Shown one piece after another: positions 8,956-18,656 of a DNA stretch of 64,000 nucleotides. The stretch is taken from positions 992,001 to 1,056,000 of the forward strand of contig NZ_CP158375.1 of NCBI RefSeq assembly GCF_041021955.1, given 5' to 3'. Origin of the DNA: Caulobacter sp. 73W. GTDB taxonomy: Bacteria > Pseudomonadota > Alphaproteobacteria > Caulobacterales > Caulobacteraceae. Numbering within the stretch: position 1 is the stretch's first letter; each line of letters opens with the position of its first letter. The notes beneath the pieces were generated by a model. That model made no database searches. It was not told where the DNA came from and worked only from the letters and a program-made list of their open reading frames with translations. Position numbers and translations under genes: made by a program.

Positions 8956-10302
8956 GTGTTGACCGACAACCAAGAGGCCCAGGCCCTTCGCCGTCAGATC
9001 CTGGAACTGACGGCCCAGTACGCCGCCCTGGCCCACGCGCCGAAACCCTTTGTTCCCGGCCAGTCCGCTGCCCCCGTCTCGGGCAAGGTCTATGGCGCGC
9101 CGGAGATGACGTCCCTGGTGGATTCAGCCCTGGACTTCTGGCTGACCGCCGGGCGCTTCAACGCCGCCTTCGAGAAGAAGCTGGGCGACTATCTGGGCGT
9201 GATGAAGAAGGGCGTGCTGACGGTCAATTCCGGCTCGTCAGCCAATCTGGTGGCCCTGACCGGCCTGACCTCGCACATGCACGGCGACCGGGCGCTGAAG
9301 CCTGGGGATGAGGTGATCACCGCCACCACCGGCTTTCCGACCACGGTCAATCCGATCTTGCAGAACGGCCTGACCCCGGTCTTCGTCGACATCGACATCC
9401 CGACCTACAACATCGACCCGGCCCAGATCGAAGCGGCGGTCAGCGACCGCACGCGCGCCATCATGGTGGCCCACACCCTGGGCAACCCCTTCGCCCTCGA
9501 CGAGGTCATGCGCGTGGCCGAGAAATACGGCCTGTGGGTGGTCGAGGACTGCTGCGACGCCCTGGGCGCGACCTATGAGGGCAAGCTGGTCGGCACCATC
9601 GGCGACGTGGGCACGCTCAGCTTCTATCCGGCCCACCACATCACCATGGGCGAAGGCGGGGCGGTGTTCACCTCCACCCCCATGGTGCGCCGGGCCATGG
9701 AGTCGATCCGCGACTGGGGCCGCGACTGCTATTGCGACCCGGGCATGGACAACACCTGCAAGCGCCGGTTCGACTGGCAGCTGGGCGATCTGCCCTACGG
9801 CTACGACCACAAGTACATCTACTCGCACCTCGGCTATAATCTGAAGATCACCGACATGCAGGCGGCCGTGGGCCTGGCGCAGATGGATCGGCTGGACGAA
9901 TTCGTCGCCGCCCGGCGCGAGAACTTCCAGCGCCTGAAATCGCAGATGGCCGACCTGGAGGAATTCTTCATCCTCCCCGAGGCCACGCCCAAGAGCGATC
10001 CGTCCTGGTTCGGCTTCCTGCTGACCCTGCGCGAGGACGCGCCCTTCACCCGTGACGCCCTGGTGCGGCATCTGAACGCCAACCAGGTGGCCACTCGGTT
10101 CCTGTTTGGCGGCAACCTGCTGCGCCAGCCGTACATGAAGGATCGCCCGCACCGTCTGGTGGGCGGCACGACAAACGCCGACATCGTGGTCGACCGCACC
10201 TTCTGGATCGGGGTCTATCCCGGCCTGAGCCCGGCTCACCTCGACTACATGGTCGGCCAGATCCGCGGCTTCGTCGCCCAGCACGCCAAGGTCGCGGTGT
10301 GA
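8956..10302 (+). CDS. rfbH: CDP-4-keto-6-deoxy-D-glucose 3-dehydrase (E1/RfbH)
   Basis: PLP/PMP- and [2Fe-2S]-dependent enzyme that removes the 3-hydroxyl of CDP-4-keto-6-deoxyglucose together with an E3 reductase; 448 residues, GTG start at 8956. It has the DegT/StrS aminotransferase fold ([22 protein letters not shown]), but the internal-aldimine Lys is replaced by His227 in [14 protein letters not shown]. Four cysteines lie at 200, 258, 260 and 268 in the spacing C-X57-C-X1-C-X7-C known for E1. These two traits separate it from sugar aminotransferases. It overlaps the next gene by four bases (GTGA). No E3 reductase gene is visible in the window. Confidence 0.93.
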   Translation: MLTDNQEAQALRRQILELTAQYAALAHAPKPFVPGQSAAPVSGKVYGAPEMTSLVDSALDFWLTAGRFNAAFEKKLGDYLGVMKKGVLTVNSGSSANLVALTGLTSHMHGDRALKPGDEVITATTGFPTTVNPILQNGLTPVFVDIDIPTYNIDPAQIEAAVSDRTRAIMVAHTLGNPFALDEVMRVAEKYGLWVVEDCCDALGATYEGKLVGTIGDVGTLSFYPAHHITMGEGGAVFTSTPMVRRAMESIRDWGRDCYCDPGMDNTCKRRFDWQLGDLPYGYDHKYIYSHLGYNLKITDMQAAVGLAQMDRLDEFVAARRENFQRLKSQMADLEEFFILPEATPKSDPSWFGFLLTLREDAPFTRDALVRHLNANQVATRFLFGGNLLRQPYMKDRPHRLVGGTTNADIVVDRTFWIGVYPGLSPAHLDYMVGQIRGFVAQHAKVAV

Positions 10303-11174
10303 GCCGCATCCTGCTGACCGGGGGCTCCGGCTTCGTCGGCGGCCACACGGCGCGGGGGCTGCTGGACGACGGGCACGAGGTGTTCGCCATCCTGCGCCCC
10401 GGCGCGGGGACCAGCGATCTGGATCCTCGCGCGCAAGTGCTGGTGCACGACGGCGCCACCGAGCAGCTTCACGATCTGGTGCGGCAGGCGTCGCCGGACG
10501 CGGCCGTCCACATCGCCTCGAAGTTCGTGGCGGCGCACGCGCCGGGCGACATCGACGGCCTGGTCGAATCCAACCTGCGCTTTGGGCTGCAACTGCTGGA
10601 CGCCCTGGCCCGAGCCGGGGTGGAGCGGCTGGTCAGCTTCGGCACCGCCTGGCAGCACTACGAGACAGAGGCCTATCGCCCGGTGTCGCTCTACGCCGCC
10701 ACCAAGCAGGCGTTCGAGGATCTGGCCGCCTATTACGCGGACGCCCATGGACTGAAGTTCACCAGCCTGAAGCTGTCGGACACCTATGGCCCGAACGATC
10801 GGCGCGGAAAGCTCGTCTCGGCCCTGATCCGGGCGATGAGCGACGGTCAGGCGCTGTCCCTGTCCCCCGGCGCCCAAGTGCTCAACCCCGTGCATATCGA
10901 CGACGTGGTCGAGGCCGTCCGCATCGCCCTGGCCCGCGACAGCAGCGGGGCCTTCGCGGTTCGCGGCGCCGAGGAGATCACCCTGCGCGAACTGGTCGAG
11001 CGGCTGGAGCATCTGGCCCGCCGCCCGGTGCCCGTGGAATGGGGCGCCCGCCCCTATCGCGACCGCGAGGTCATGACCCCCTGGCGCGGCGCGCCCTTGC
11101 CCGGCTGGTCGCCGAAAGTGGGACTGGATGCCGGGCTTGGCGCCCTTCTGCGGGAGGCCGGTCATGCGGCTTGA
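10299..11174 (+). CDS. NAD-dependent epimerase/dehydratase, likely CDP-4-keto-dideoxyhexose reductase
   Basis: Extended SDR protein of 291 residues starting at GTG 10299 and overlapping rfbH by four bases. Nucleotide site GGSGFVGGH lies at the N-terminus; the catalytic YAATK lies in [28 protein letters not shown] and [11 protein letters not shown] follow. Its place directly after the 3-dehydrase and before an RmlC-like epimerase suggests the final 4-keto reduction (AscF, abequose or paratose synthase type). The exact stereochemistry is an inference that sequence alone cannot settle. Confidence 0.8.
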   Translation: MSRILLTGGSGFVGGHTARGLLDDGHEVFAILRPGAGTSDLDPRAQVLVHDGATEQLHDLVRQASPDAAVHIASKFVAAHAPGDIDGLVESNLRFGLQLLDALARAGVERLVSFGTAWQHYETEAYRPVSLYAATKQAFEDLAAYYADAHGLKFTSLKLSDTYGPNDRRGKLVSALIRAMSDGQALSLSPGAQVLNPVHIDDVVEAVRIALARDSSGAFAVRGAEEITLRELVERLEHLARRPVPVEWGARPYRDREVMTPWRGAPLPGWSPKVGLDAGLGALLREAGHAA

Positions 11175-11703
11175 GGAGACCGAGGTCGAGGGCGTCCGCT
11201 TCGTGCGCCCGTTCAGCACCAGCGACGCCCGCGGCGGCTTCGTCAAGGCTATCCACGCTCCGACCTTCGCCGAGCATGGCCTGGCGACCGAGTTTCCGGA
11301 GGTGTTCTGGTCCAGCTCCCGCGCCGGCGTGATCCGGGGCATGCATTTGCAGGCGCCGCCGCACGACCACGACAAGCTGGTCCTGTGCACCGCCGGCCGC
11401 GTGCTGGACGTGGCGGTGGACCTGCGCGCCGGCTCGCCCACCTTCCGCAAGATCGCCGCCCGGGAGCTGGATGGAGCCGCCGGCACGGGCCTCTACATCC
11501 CGCGCGGCTGCGCCCATGGCTTCCTGGCGCTGACGGAAGGGGCGACCCTGCTCTATGCGGTGACCAGCGTGCACAGCCCCGACCACGACACCGGGGTGCG
11601 CTTCGACAGCATCGGGTTCGACTGGCCCGGCGGCGACTTCATCGTCTCCGACCGCGACCGCGCCCTGCCGGAGATGGACGGGTGGGAGACGCCGTTCAGC
11701 TGA
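11164..11703 (+). CDS. RmlC-like sugar 3,5-/5-epimerase (cupin)
   Basis: 179-residue protein of the dTDP-4-dehydrorhamnose 3,5-epimerase family. It has VIRGMHLQAP with the catalytic-type His, KLVLCTAGRVLDVAVDLR, and GLYIPRGCAHGFLAL. ATG 11164 was chosen; it overlaps the upstream reductase by 11 bases, and an earlier in-frame ATG at 11128 would give a non-homologous extension. In a CDP-3,6-dideoxyhexose locus such a protein may be the 5-epimerase (AscE type) that leads to an L-sugar such as ascarylose. It converges on rfbG with an eight-base overlap of 3' ends. Confidence 0.85.
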   Translation: MRLEETEVEGVRFVRPFSTSDARGGFVKAIHAPTFAEHGLATEFPEVFWSSSRAGVIRGMHLQAPPHDHDKLVLCTAGRVLDVAVDLRAGSPTFRKIAARELDGAAGTGLYIPRGCAHGFLALTEGATLLYAVTSVHSPDHDTGVRFDSIGFDWPGGDFIVSDRDRALPEMDGWETPFS

Positions 11704-12763
11704 CGGCGAACGCCTCGTAGGCTTCGATCTGGGCCAGGGTCTTGGCGGCGACGTCCTCGCCCCGCGCCTCGGCCTGATACCAGTCCGCCGACCATTGCAG
11801 GGCCAGCTCCACCGACAGGCGCGGCCGCCAGCCCAGACGAGCCCTGGCCTTGGCCGCATCCACCCGCAGCAGCATGGCTTCATGCGGCCAGCCGGCGGGA
11901 TCGCGTTCCCAGCGGGCCTGCCCGCCCCACAGTGCGACCAGCCGATCGGCGACCTTCGACACGGGCCAGGCGTCCGCCTCGGCGGGGCCGCAGTTCCAGC
12001 CCTCGGCCACGGCGCCGCCTTGCTCGACGAGCGCCTGAGCCAGGACCAGATAGCCGCTCAACGGCTCCAGCACATGCTGCCAGGGCCGCGTGGCCAGGGG
12101 ATTGCGGATCAGCACCGGCGCGCCCGCCGCGAAGGCCCGGGCGCAGTCGGGCACAAGCCTGTCCTCGGCCCAGTCGCCGCCGCCGATGACGTTGCCGGCG
12201 CGCGCCGAAGCCAGGTACGGGCCGCCGTCCTTCAGGAACGAGCGCCGCCACGCCGTGGTGACCAGTTCGGCGCAGCCCTTGGAAGCGCTGTAGGGGTCCG
12301 AGCCGCCCATGGGTTCGTCCTCGCGATAGGCCCACAATTGCTCGCGGTTCTCGTAGGCCTTGTCGCTGGTGACATTGACGAACGCCTCGACGCCGCCGGA
12401 CCGCCGCGCGGCCTCCAGCACATGGATCGTGCCCATGACGTTGGTGGAGAACGTGCCCACCGGGTCGTCGTAGCTGGCCTGGACGATGGCCTGAGCCGCC
12501 ATGTGGATCACCACCTGCGGACGGGCGGCGTCAAAGGCCGCCTGCACCACCGCCGGATCGCGGATGTCGCCGATCCGGGTCTGGCCGATCTTGCCCAGGT
12601 CCGCCGCCGACCAAAGATCGCGGTCGGTCTTCGGCGCGAGGGACAGGCCGTGCACCTCGGCGCCCAGGCGCGTCAGCCACAGGGTCAGCCAAGCGCCCTT
12701 GAAACCCGTGTGCCCGGTGAGAAGAACCCGCCGGCCGCGCCAGAAATCGGGCGACGGCGTCAC
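11696..12763 (-). CDS. rfbG: CDP-glucose 4,6-dehydratase
   Basis: Converts CDP-D-glucose to CDP-4-keto-6-deoxy-D-glucose, the substrate of RfbH. 355 residues, with the diagnostic N-terminus [20 protein letters not shown] (TGHTGFKG is typical of RfbG), [26 protein letters not shown] and [12 protein letters not shown] with YSASK. GTG 12763 was chosen because it overlaps the rfbF stop as GTGA, giving translational coupling; an in-frame codon at 12796 is upstream within rfbF. Second gene of the minus-strand arm rfbF-rfbG. Confidence 0.94.
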   Translation of the reverse strand: MTPSPDFWRGRRVLLTGHTGFKGAWLTLWLTRLGAEVHGLSLAPKTDRDLWSAADLGKIGQTRIGDIRDPAVVQAAFDAARPQVVIHMAAQAIVQASYDDPVGTFSTNVMGTIHVLEAARRSGGVEAFVNVTSDKAYENREQLWAYREDEPMGGSDPYSASKGCAELVTTAWRRSFLKDGGPYLASARAGNVIGGGDWAEDRLVPDCARAFAAGAPVLIRNPLATRPWQHVLEPLSGYLVLAQALVEQGGAVAEGWNCGPAEADAWPVSKVADRLVALWGGQARWERDPAGWPHEAMLLRVDAAKARARLGWRPRLSVELALQWSADWYQAEARGEDVAAKTLAQIEAYEAFAVS

Positions 12764-13533
12764 CACGACTTCCACGGCGCCTTGCCGCTGGCCCACAGCT
12801 CTTCGAGGTGCAGGCGATCACGGACCGTGTCCATGGGCTGCCAGAAGCCTTCGTGCTGGAAGGCGTTCAACTCGCCGTCGCGCGCCAGGCCTTGCAGGGG
12901 CTGCTGCTCCCAGATCGTCTCGTCGGCGTCGATGTAGTCGATGGCGCTCGGCTCCAGGACGAAGAACCCGCCGTTGATCCAGCCGCCGTCACCCTGGGGC
13001 TTCTCCACGAAGCCGGTGACCTTGCCGCCGTCGTCCATCTCCAGCGCGCCGAAACGGCCGGGCGGCTTGACCGCCGTCACCGTCGCCAGGCGGCCGCCGG
13101 CCTTGTGGGCGGCCAGCAGGGCGGTGATGTCCACGTCGCCCACGCCGTCGCCATAGGTCATGCAGAACGGGCCGTCCGATACATACTTGGCGACGCGCTT
13201 CAGCCGTCCGCCGGTCATGGTCGCCGCGCCCGTATCGACCAGGGTGACGCACCAGTCCTCCGCCCGGCCGTCGTGGACCGTCAGCTTGTTCTGGGCGAGG
13301 TCGATCGTCACGTCCGCCTGGTGCAGGAAGTAGTTGGCGAAGTACTCCTTGATCACATATCCCTTGTAGCCGAGGCACACGACGAACTCGCGCACCCCAT
13401 GCTGGGCGTAGATCTTCATGATGTGCCAGAGGATCGGCTGTCCACCGATCTCCACCATCGGCTTGGGACGGACGTCCGTCTCCTCGGACAGCCGGGTGCC
13501 CAGGCCGCCGGCCAGGATGACAAGCTTGGTCAT
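12760..13533 (-). CDS. rfbF: Glucose-1-phosphate cytidylyltransferase
   Basis: Makes CDP-glucose from CTP and glucose-1-phosphate, the entry step to CDP-deoxysugars. 257 residues starting [19 protein letters not shown], with [11 protein letters not shown], the metal/nucleotide motif [28 protein letters not shown] and [10 protein letters not shown], all typical of RfbF. The start at 13533 matches the family N-terminus; an upstream frame to 13590 has no family resemblance. It is the first gene of the minus-strand arm, transcribed towards rfbH, reductase and epimerase. Confidence 0.95.
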   Translation of the reverse strand: MTKLVILAGGLGTRLSEETDVRPKPMVEIGGQPILWHIMKIYAQHGVREFVVCLGYKGYVIKEYFANYFLHQADVTIDLAQNKLTVHDGRAEDWCVTLVDTGAATMTGGRLKRVAKYVSDGPFCMTYGDGVGDVDITALLAAHKAGGRLATVTAVKPPGRFGALEMDDGGKVTGFVEKPQGDGGWINGGFFVLEPSAIDYIDADETIWEQQPLQGLARDGELNAFQHEGFWQPMDTVRDRLHLEELWASGKAPWKSW

Positions 13534-13646
13534 TGAAGTCCTTGCGCCCCGCCCCTCAGCGATTCGGGAATCATGATACCGGCATCCCAAGCTGCGGCCG
13601 TAAAAACATCGCTAAAGGCGAGCCGGCATGGCGGCAGGGAGATGTG

Positions 13647-14408
13647 ATGCCCCGGACTTTCGTCGCCAGTCACATTCAGACGCAGCAGCCGCAGACGCCG
13701 TACTTTTCGCCGATCCAGACCGGTTCAGCCGGAAAGGAATCCTGGCCCGGCTTCATCCGCGACGACACCGGCGACAGCATCTCGCATCTCAACCGAAATT
13801 TCGGTGAGCTGACGGGCCTCTACTGGCTCTGGAAGAACACCACCGACGAGAAGGTGGGATGGTGTCACTATCGCCGCTTCTTCTCGCCAACCCTGTTCTC
13901 GCCCGATCATTTCAAGGGCGTGGCGGTGGACGTGCCCCTGGCGCAGATAATCCTTGATCAGAACCAGACCGGCTCGATCTTCGATTTCGAGCTGAACCTC
14001 TGCGACATGATCCTGCCGGTGATGATCCCCGTCCAATTCCAGGGCGCCGCCTGGTACTGCGGCGTCTACCGCGAGGAGGACTGGAAGGGCCTGCTGGAGG
14101 CCGTCGCCGAGGTCTATCCAGACGAGTACGAGGGCTTCGTGAAGTACTTCAACGAGGTCCACCCGCTGCACTTCTGGTGCATGTTCATGGCCAAGCGCGA
14201 GACCCTGAACGCCTATTGCGAGTGGCTCTTCCCGCTGCTGTTCCGCATGTCCGAGAAGATCACGCCGTCGGAAGACAACTTCCAATGCCGGGTCTACGCC
14301 TTCGTGACGGAGCTGATCTTCAACTGGTGGACCGCGTCGCGCGGGATCAAGGCCGTACACCGGCCGATCATCTTCCTGCCCCAGGCCAAGCCCGAAGGCG
14401 TCTTCTAG
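13647..14408 (+). CDS. DUF4422 glycosyltransferase-like protein
   Basis: 253 residues. ATG 13647 is preceded by GGGAGA at 13637-13642; a possible TTG much further upstream overlaps the rfbF start and is rejected. The segment SHLNRNFGELTGLYWLWKN followed by VGWCHYRRFF is the signature of DUF4422, found in capsule and LPS loci and taken to be a glycosyltransferase. No signal peptide or membrane segment is seen. Next to the CDP-sugar genes it may transfer or act on the deoxysugar, which is inference. It converges on the VanZ gene with a four-base overlap. Confidence 0.8.
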   Translation: MPRTFVASHIQTQQPQTPYFSPIQTGSAGKESWPGFIRDDTGDSISHLNRNFGELTGLYWLWKNTTDEKVGWCHYRRFFSPTLFSPDHFKGVAVDVPLAQIILDQNQTGSIFDFELNLCDMILPVMIPVQFQGAAWYCGVYREEDWKGLLEAVAEVYPDEYEGFVKYFNEVHPLHFWCMFMAKRETLNAYCEWLFPLLFRMSEKITPSEDNFQCRVYAFVTELIFNWWTASRGIKAVHRPIIFLPQAKPEGVF

Positions 14409-14764
14409 CCCGGCAGGCGCTTGCGCCACGCGGCGGCGATCATCACCGCCAGGACCGCCCCGACGCCGGCGGCGTCGGCCAGCAGGTCGGCCCATTCGGC
14501 GTCGCGGTCGAAGAACGGCAGGGACTGCAGGATCTCGATCAGCCCGCCAAAGGCCAGCATCAGCACGCCGATCCGCCACAGCTTCATCTTGGGGAAGGCC
14601 AGCAGGGCCATCCCCGTCAGGGCGAAGAAGGTCAGGCCGTGCAGGGCTTTGTCCCAAGGGATGAGCGAACCGGGACCGTCCGGCGGGCCGAGGGCCTGCC
14701 AGACGACCACGATGCAGGCGGCCGCGAACAGCCCCTTGAACAGGAACGCGGCCGCCTTCCACAT
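14405..14764 (-). CDS. VanZ-like membrane protein
   Basis: 119-residue inner-membrane protein with four hydrophobic segments: FLFKGLFAAACIVVVWQAL, LHGLTFFALTGMALLAF, RIGVLMLAFGGLIEILQ and a C-terminal one after EWADLLADAAGVGAVL. The DKxLHxxxFF and DLLADxxG motifs are VanZ-like; the biochemical role is unknown outside teicoplanin resistance loci. Only four bases separate it from serA, so it is probably the last gene of a serC-serA-vanZ transcript. Confidence 0.8.
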   Translation of the reverse strand: MWKAAAFLFKGLFAAACIVVVWQALGPPDGPGSLIPWDKALHGLTFFALTGMALLAFPKMKLWRIGVLMLAFGGLIEILQSLPFFDRDAEWADLLADAAGVGAVLAVMIAAAWRKRLPG

Positions 14765-14768
14765 CGGA

Positions 14769-16349
14769 CTAGAACCGCAGGGCCCGGGCTTCCTTGACGT
14801 GCGGCAGGGCTTGGATCTTGGCCAGCAGCGCGTCGTCGGGAGCCTGATCCACGCCGACCAGGGCGATGGCGTCGTCGCCGGCGCCCACGCGGCCCAGATT
14901 GAAGGTGGCGATGTTGACGCCGGCCTCGCCCAGCAGGCCGCCCAGGGCGCCGATGAAGCCCGGCTTGTCCAGGTTGTTGACGTAGAGCATGGCGGTCGAG
15001 AAGGCCGCGTCCAGCTCCATGCCCTTCACCTCGACGATGCGCGGAGCGCCGCCGACCACGATGCCGGCGAAGCCGCGCTTGCCCTTCTCGGTGGTGATGG
15101 TGACGCGCATCAGGCTGTCATAGGTCGGGCTGACTTCCTGGCGGCTTTCCGAAACGGTGATGCCGCGCTCCTTGGCCACAGCCGGGGCGGAGACCATGTT
15201 GATCTCGGCCAGCATCGGCTTGAGGATTCCCGACAGCGCCGCCGAGGTCATCGGCTTCACGTTCAGGGCCGAGACGTCGCCCTCATAGGCGATGTCGATG
15301 GCCTTGATGCCGAAGTCGACCATCTGACCGGCCAGGGCGCCGATCTTCTCGGCCAGGGCCACGTAGGGCTTCAGCTTCGGCGCTTCTTCCGCCGTGATCG
15401 ACGGGCTGTTCAGGGCGTTGGTGACGGCGCCGGTCAGCAGGTAGTCGCTCATCTGCTCGGCGACCTGCAGGGCGACGTTCTCCTGCGCCTCGTTGGTGCT
15501 GGCGCCCAGGTGCGGGGTGGCCACGACCTTGTCCGAACCGAACAGCGGGTTTTCCTTGGCCGGCTCGGTGACGAACACGTCGAAGGCGGCGCCGCCCACA
15601 TGACCGTCGTCCAGCAGCTTGCGCAGGGCGACCTCGTCCACCAGGCCGCCGCGGGCGCAGTTGACGATCAGCACGCCCTTCTTGGTCTTGGCCAGGTTCT
15701 CCGCCGACAGGATGTTGCGGGTCTTGTCGGTCAGCGGGGTGTGCAGGGTGATGACGTCGGCGCGGGCCAGCAGGTCTTCCAGCTCGACCTTCTCGACGCC
15801 GATCTCCACGGCGCGCTCGGGCGACAGGAACGGGTCATAGGCGATGACCTTCATCTTCAGGCCCAGGGCGCGGTCGGCGACGATGCCGCCGATGTTGCCG
15901 GCCCCGATCAGGCCCAGGGTCTTGGCGTAGAGCTCCACGCCCATGAAGCGGTTCTTCTCCCACTTGCCGGCCTGGGTGCTGGCGTCGGCGGCCGGCAGTT
16001 GGCGAGCCAGGGCGAACATCATGGCGATGGCGTGCTCGGCCGTGGTGATCGAGTTGCCGAACGGGGTGTTCATCACCACCACGCCCTTGGCGGTGGCGGC
16101 CGGGATATCGACGTTGTCGACGCCGATGCCGGCGCGGGCGATGACCTGCAGCTTGTTGGCGGCGGCGATGACGTCCTTGTCGAGCTTTGCGCCCGAGCGG
16201 ATAGCGATGCCGTCATAGTCGCCGATCACAGCGATCAGCTCGTCCTTGGACAGGCCGGTCTTGATGTCGAAATCGACGCCGCGGTTCTTGAAGATGTCGA
16301 CGGCGGCGGGGCTCAGCTTGTCAGCGATGAGGACGCGGGGAGCGGTCAT
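14769..16349 (-). CDS. serA: D-3-phosphoglycerate dehydrogenase
   Basis: Oxidises 3-phosphoglycerate, the first step of serine synthesis. 526 residues, the long form: catalytic and NAD domains with ARAGIGVDNVDIPAAT, GLIGAGNIGGIVADRAL and NCARGGLVDE, then an intervening domain (about 320-450) and a C-terminal ACT domain (NNLDKPGFIGALGGLLGEAG) that usually senses serine. ATG 16349 follows AAGGA. It lies downstream of serC, separated by 146 bases that carry a palindromic repeat. Confidence 0.96.
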   Translation of the reverse strand: MTAPRVLIADKLSPAAVDIFKNRGVDFDIKTGLSKDELIAVIGDYDGIAIRSGAKLDKDVIAAANKLQVIARAGIGVDNVDIPAATAKGVVVMNTPFGNSITTAEHAIAMMFALARQLPAADASTQAGKWEKNRFMGVELYAKTLGLIGAGNIGGIVADRALGLKMKVIAYDPFLSPERAVEIGVEKVELEDLLARADVITLHTPLTDKTRNILSAENLAKTKKGVLIVNCARGGLVDEVALRKLLDDGHVGGAAFDVFVTEPAKENPLFGSDKVVATPHLGASTNEAQENVALQVAEQMSDYLLTGAVTNALNSPSITAEEAPKLKPYVALAEKIGALAGQMVDFGIKAIDIAYEGDVSALNVKPMTSAALSGILKPMLAEINMVSAPAVAKERGITVSESRQEVSPTYDSLMRVTITTEKGKRGFAGIVVGGAPRIVEVKGMELDAAFSTAMLYVNNLDKPGFIGALGGLLGEAGVNIATFNLGRVGAGDDAIALVGVDQAPDDALLAKIQALPHVKEARALRF

Positions 16350-16382
16350 GATGCGGATTCCTTGCGGAGAATGGTGAGAAGG

Positions 16383-16480
16383 CCCCCTCCGGCCCTTCGG
16401 GCCGCCTCCCCCAGGAGGGGAGGATCGTTCGGGCGAGATGCTCCCCCGCTGGGGGAGCTGTCGCGAAGCGACTGAGGGGG
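16383..16480. repeat. GC-rich intergenic palindromic repeat between serC and serA
   Basis: About 98 bp made of nested inverted repeats, including GGCCCTTCGGGCC, CCTCCCCCAGGAGGGGAGG, GCTCCCCCGCTGGGGGAGC and GTCGCGAAGCGAC, framed by CCCCCTCC and GAGGGGG. It resembles widespread alphaproteobacterial intergenic elements but differs in core from family A. Its place within an operon may tune serA expression or mRNA stability. Confidence 0.7.
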
Positions 16481-16495
16481 TTCGAGGTTGTGTGC

Positions 16496-17695
16496 TTAGG
16501 CGGCGGCCAGTTCGGCCGAGACCGTGGCGAAGGCCCAGTCGAGCCAGGGCGTGAGCGCCTCCACGTCGGAGGTCTCCACCGTGGCGCCGCACCAGATGCG
16601 CAGGCCGGCCGGGGCGTCGCGATAGCCGCCGATGTCCAGGGCCGCGCCTTCCTTTTCCAGGAGGGAGGCCAGCTTCTTGGCGAAATCGGCCTGGGCGTCG
16701 TCGGACAGGGCGGCGACCTTGGGATCGACCACCTTCAGACACACCGAGGTGTTGGAGCGGATCGAGGCGTCCTCGGCGAGAAAGTCGACCCACGGGGTCT
16801 TGGCCACCCAGCGGGTCAGGACCGCCAGGTTCTCGTCGGCGCGGCGCTGCATTTCCTGCAGGCCACCGATGGCGGAGGCCCACTTCAGGGCGTCCACCGC
16901 ATCCTCGACGCAGAGCATGGAGGGGGTGTTGATGGTCGCGCCCTCGAAGATGTCGAGGCTGACCTTGTTCCCGCCGTCCTTGTTGGCCTTGGTCATGCGG
17001 AACAGCTTCGGCATCGGCCAGGCGGGGGTGTAGCTCTCCAGCCGGGCGACGGCGCGCGGGCCGAGGATCAGGACACCGTGCGCGCCCTCCCCGCCCAGGG
17101 CCTTCTGCCAGGAGAAGGTGACCACATCGAGCTTCGTCCAGTCCAACTTCTGGGCGAAGGCGGCGCTGGTCGCGTCGCAGATGGTGATGCCTTCACGGTC
17201 GTCCGAGATGAAGTCGGCGTTCGGCACACGCACGCCCGAGGTCGTGCCGTTCCAGGTGAAGACGAGGTCGGCGTCGGGGCGGACCTTCGAGGTGTCGGGC
17301 AGCTTGCCGTACGGGGCGTCCAACACCTCCACGTTCGGCAGCTTCAGTTGCTTGGTGACGTCCGTGACCCAGTCCTTGCCGAAGGACTCGAAGGCCAGCA
17401 GCTGCACCGGGCGGGCGCCCAGCATCGACCACATCGCCATTTCGACGGCGCCGGTGTCCGAACCGGGGACGATGCCAATGAGGAAGTCCGCCGGGACCTC
17501 GAGCACCTCACGGGTGCGGTCGATGGCTTCCTTCAGACGCGCCTTGCCCAGCTTGGAGCGGTGCGAGCGGCCGAGGACGGCGTTTGCGAGATTTTCGGAG
17601 TTCCAGCCGGGGCGCTTGGCGCAGGGGCCGGAAGAGAATTCGGGGCGCGCGGGGCGCACAGCCGGTTTCGCCGCGGGTGCGGTCGTGGTCGTCAT
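16496..17695 (-). CDS. serC: Phosphoserine aminotransferase
   Basis: PLP enzyme that converts 3-phosphohydroxypyruvate to phosphoserine. 399 residues of the alphaproteobacterial type, with [27 protein letters not shown], the PLP lysine in [16 protein letters not shown], and [11 protein letters not shown] near the C-terminus. ATG 17695 was chosen because GGGAGA lies six bases upstream; in-frame codons further up (17710, 17785) would place that sequence inside the gene. The Shine-Dalgarno sequence lies in a hairpin (17703-17741). First gene of the serC-serA-vanZ transcript. Confidence 0.95.
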   Translation of the reverse strand: MTTTTAPAAKPAVRPARPEFSSGPCAKRPGWNSENLANAVLGRSHRSKLGKARLKEAIDRTREVLEVPADFLIGIVPGSDTGAVEMAMWSMLGARPVQLLAFESFGKDWVTDVTKQLKLPNVEVLDAPYGKLPDTSKVRPDADLVFTWNGTTSGVRVPNADFISDDREGITICDATSAAFAQKLDWTKLDVVTFSWQKALGGEGAHGVLILGPRAVARLESYTPAWPMPKLFRMTKANKDGGNKVSLDIFEGATINTPSMLCVEDAVDALKWASAIGGLQEMQRRADENLAVLTRWVAKTPWVDFLAEDASIRSNTSVCLKVVDPKVAALSDDAQADFAKKLASLLEKEGAALDIGGYRDAPAGLRIWCGATVETSDVEALTPWLDWAFATVSAELAAA

Positions 17696-17702
17696 AGCGA
17701 TG

Positions 17703-17741
17703 TCTCCCATCCTTACAGATGAGCAGCGCTCCGTTGGGAGA
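17703..17741 (-). promoter_or_regulatory. serC leader hairpin that masks the ribosome binding site
   Basis: On the transcript strand TCTCCCA is followed 25 bases later by the perfect complement TGGGAGA, which contains the serC Shine-Dalgarno sequence. A 7-bp stem would hide it. A structured leader before serC (serC motif) is described in alphaproteobacteria; whether this is that motif cannot be settled without a covariance-model search. Confidence 0.45.
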
Positions 17742-17807
17742 GCGTGGCCCGCCGCCGAAGAACCGCATATCGGCCCGGCGTGCAAGGGGAGATTTTCTGA
17801 GGCGGCG

Positions 17808-18224
17808 CTACGCCGCCCTGCGGCGCATGGCGGCCACCGTGCCGATGACGATGGCCCCGACGATCGAGAAGGTCACCAGGTTGTTGACCAGCGAATAGGT
17901 CAGATCGTGCCGACGCTCGGCGACGAAGTAATAGGCGTGGAGGCTGAACTGGATAGCCTGGGCCACCATGGCGGCGCCAAGCCAGGCCCGGCCGTAACGC
18001 ATCGCCAGACCCAGCAGCGCCAGGGCCAGCGCGCCGTCCAGCGCAAGAAGCATCAAAGGAATCGTCGGGGACGGCGCCAGTTGATGAATACCCATGACCG
18101 CCAGGGCCGCGAGCACGACGCAAAGGCTCGCCAGTCGCTCAGCCATGCCGCCGCGCGCCACGGCGAAGATCGCCGTAGCGAGAAAAATCAGCCAAAGGGC
18201 GATGAACGCGAATACAGGCGACAT
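17808..18224 (-). CDS. Four-helix membrane protein of unknown function
   Basis: 138 residues with four strongly hydrophobic segments: [54 protein letters not shown] and a last one after [10 protein letters not shown]. The tail MRRRAA is basic, suggesting a cytoplasmic C-terminus. No family was recognised. It lies upstream of serC on the same strand, with its stop about 110 bases from the serC start, so it could share a transcript, though the serC leader lies between. Confidence 0.7.
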   Translation of the reverse strand: MSPVFAFIALWLIFLATAIFAVARGGMAERLASLCVVLAALAVMGIHQLAPSPTIPLMLLALDGALALALLGLAMRYGRAWLGAAMVAQAIQFSLHAYYFVAERRHDLTYSLVNNLVTFSIVGAIVIGTVAAMRRRAA

Positions 18225-18288
18225 TCCTGAACTCTAGACCAAGTCCAGAGTTCAGGAGGTTAAAGTCGTGCAATGTTGAAGCTTAGAA

Positions 18289-18624
18289 TCAGCCGACTTC
18301 GCGACGGGCTTCGATAGATTTGGAGGCGGAAGCCTCCTTCATTTCGATGCCGGCCATCTTGGTGCGGATGCCGAGGCGCAGCTTGGTCTCGCCGAGCACG
18401 CCATGGGCTTCGACCATGGCGGTGCGGGCGGCGCCCAGGGCGGCGATGGCTTCCACCAGCTTGGCGTTGGCCTGATCGCCGACCACGGCGGAAACCCCCA
18501 GTTCTTTCCGAGCCTTAAGCATCTCGGCCATCATTTCAGACGCTTCCAGCATCGCCGCGTCGATGGCGTTCTCCGTCGCGAAAAGTTTGTTCGCCACGCG
18601 TTGAGCCACGAATGCTTTTTCCAC
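18289..18624 (-). CDS. Small helical protein of unknown function
   Basis: 111 residues. GTG 18624 was chosen because GGAGG stands five bases upstream; a longer frame to 18717 would bury that ribosome binding site. The sequence (EKAFVAQRVANKLFATENAI..., AIAALGAARTAMVEAHGVLG) is Ala/Glu/Lys-rich and predicted almost wholly helical, with no signal peptide or membrane segment. Divergent from the hybrid kinase at 18814, with a possible CtrA-like site between them. No function recognised. Confidence 0.7.
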   Translation of the reverse strand: MEKAFVAQRVANKLFATENAIDAAMLEASEMMAEMLKARKELGVSAVVGDQANAKLVEAIAALGAARTAMVEAHGVLGETKLRLGIRTKMAGIEMKEASASKSIEARREVG

Positions 18625-18656
18625 AGCCGCCTCCGTTGTTAAGGACGAAGCAGAAG

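Noticed and set aside
8956..10302. Sugar aminotransferase (DegT/StrS) annotation for the rfbH product
   Set aside because: The PLP lysine is His227 and the four-cysteine cluster spacing matches 3-dehydrases, so transamination is unlikely.
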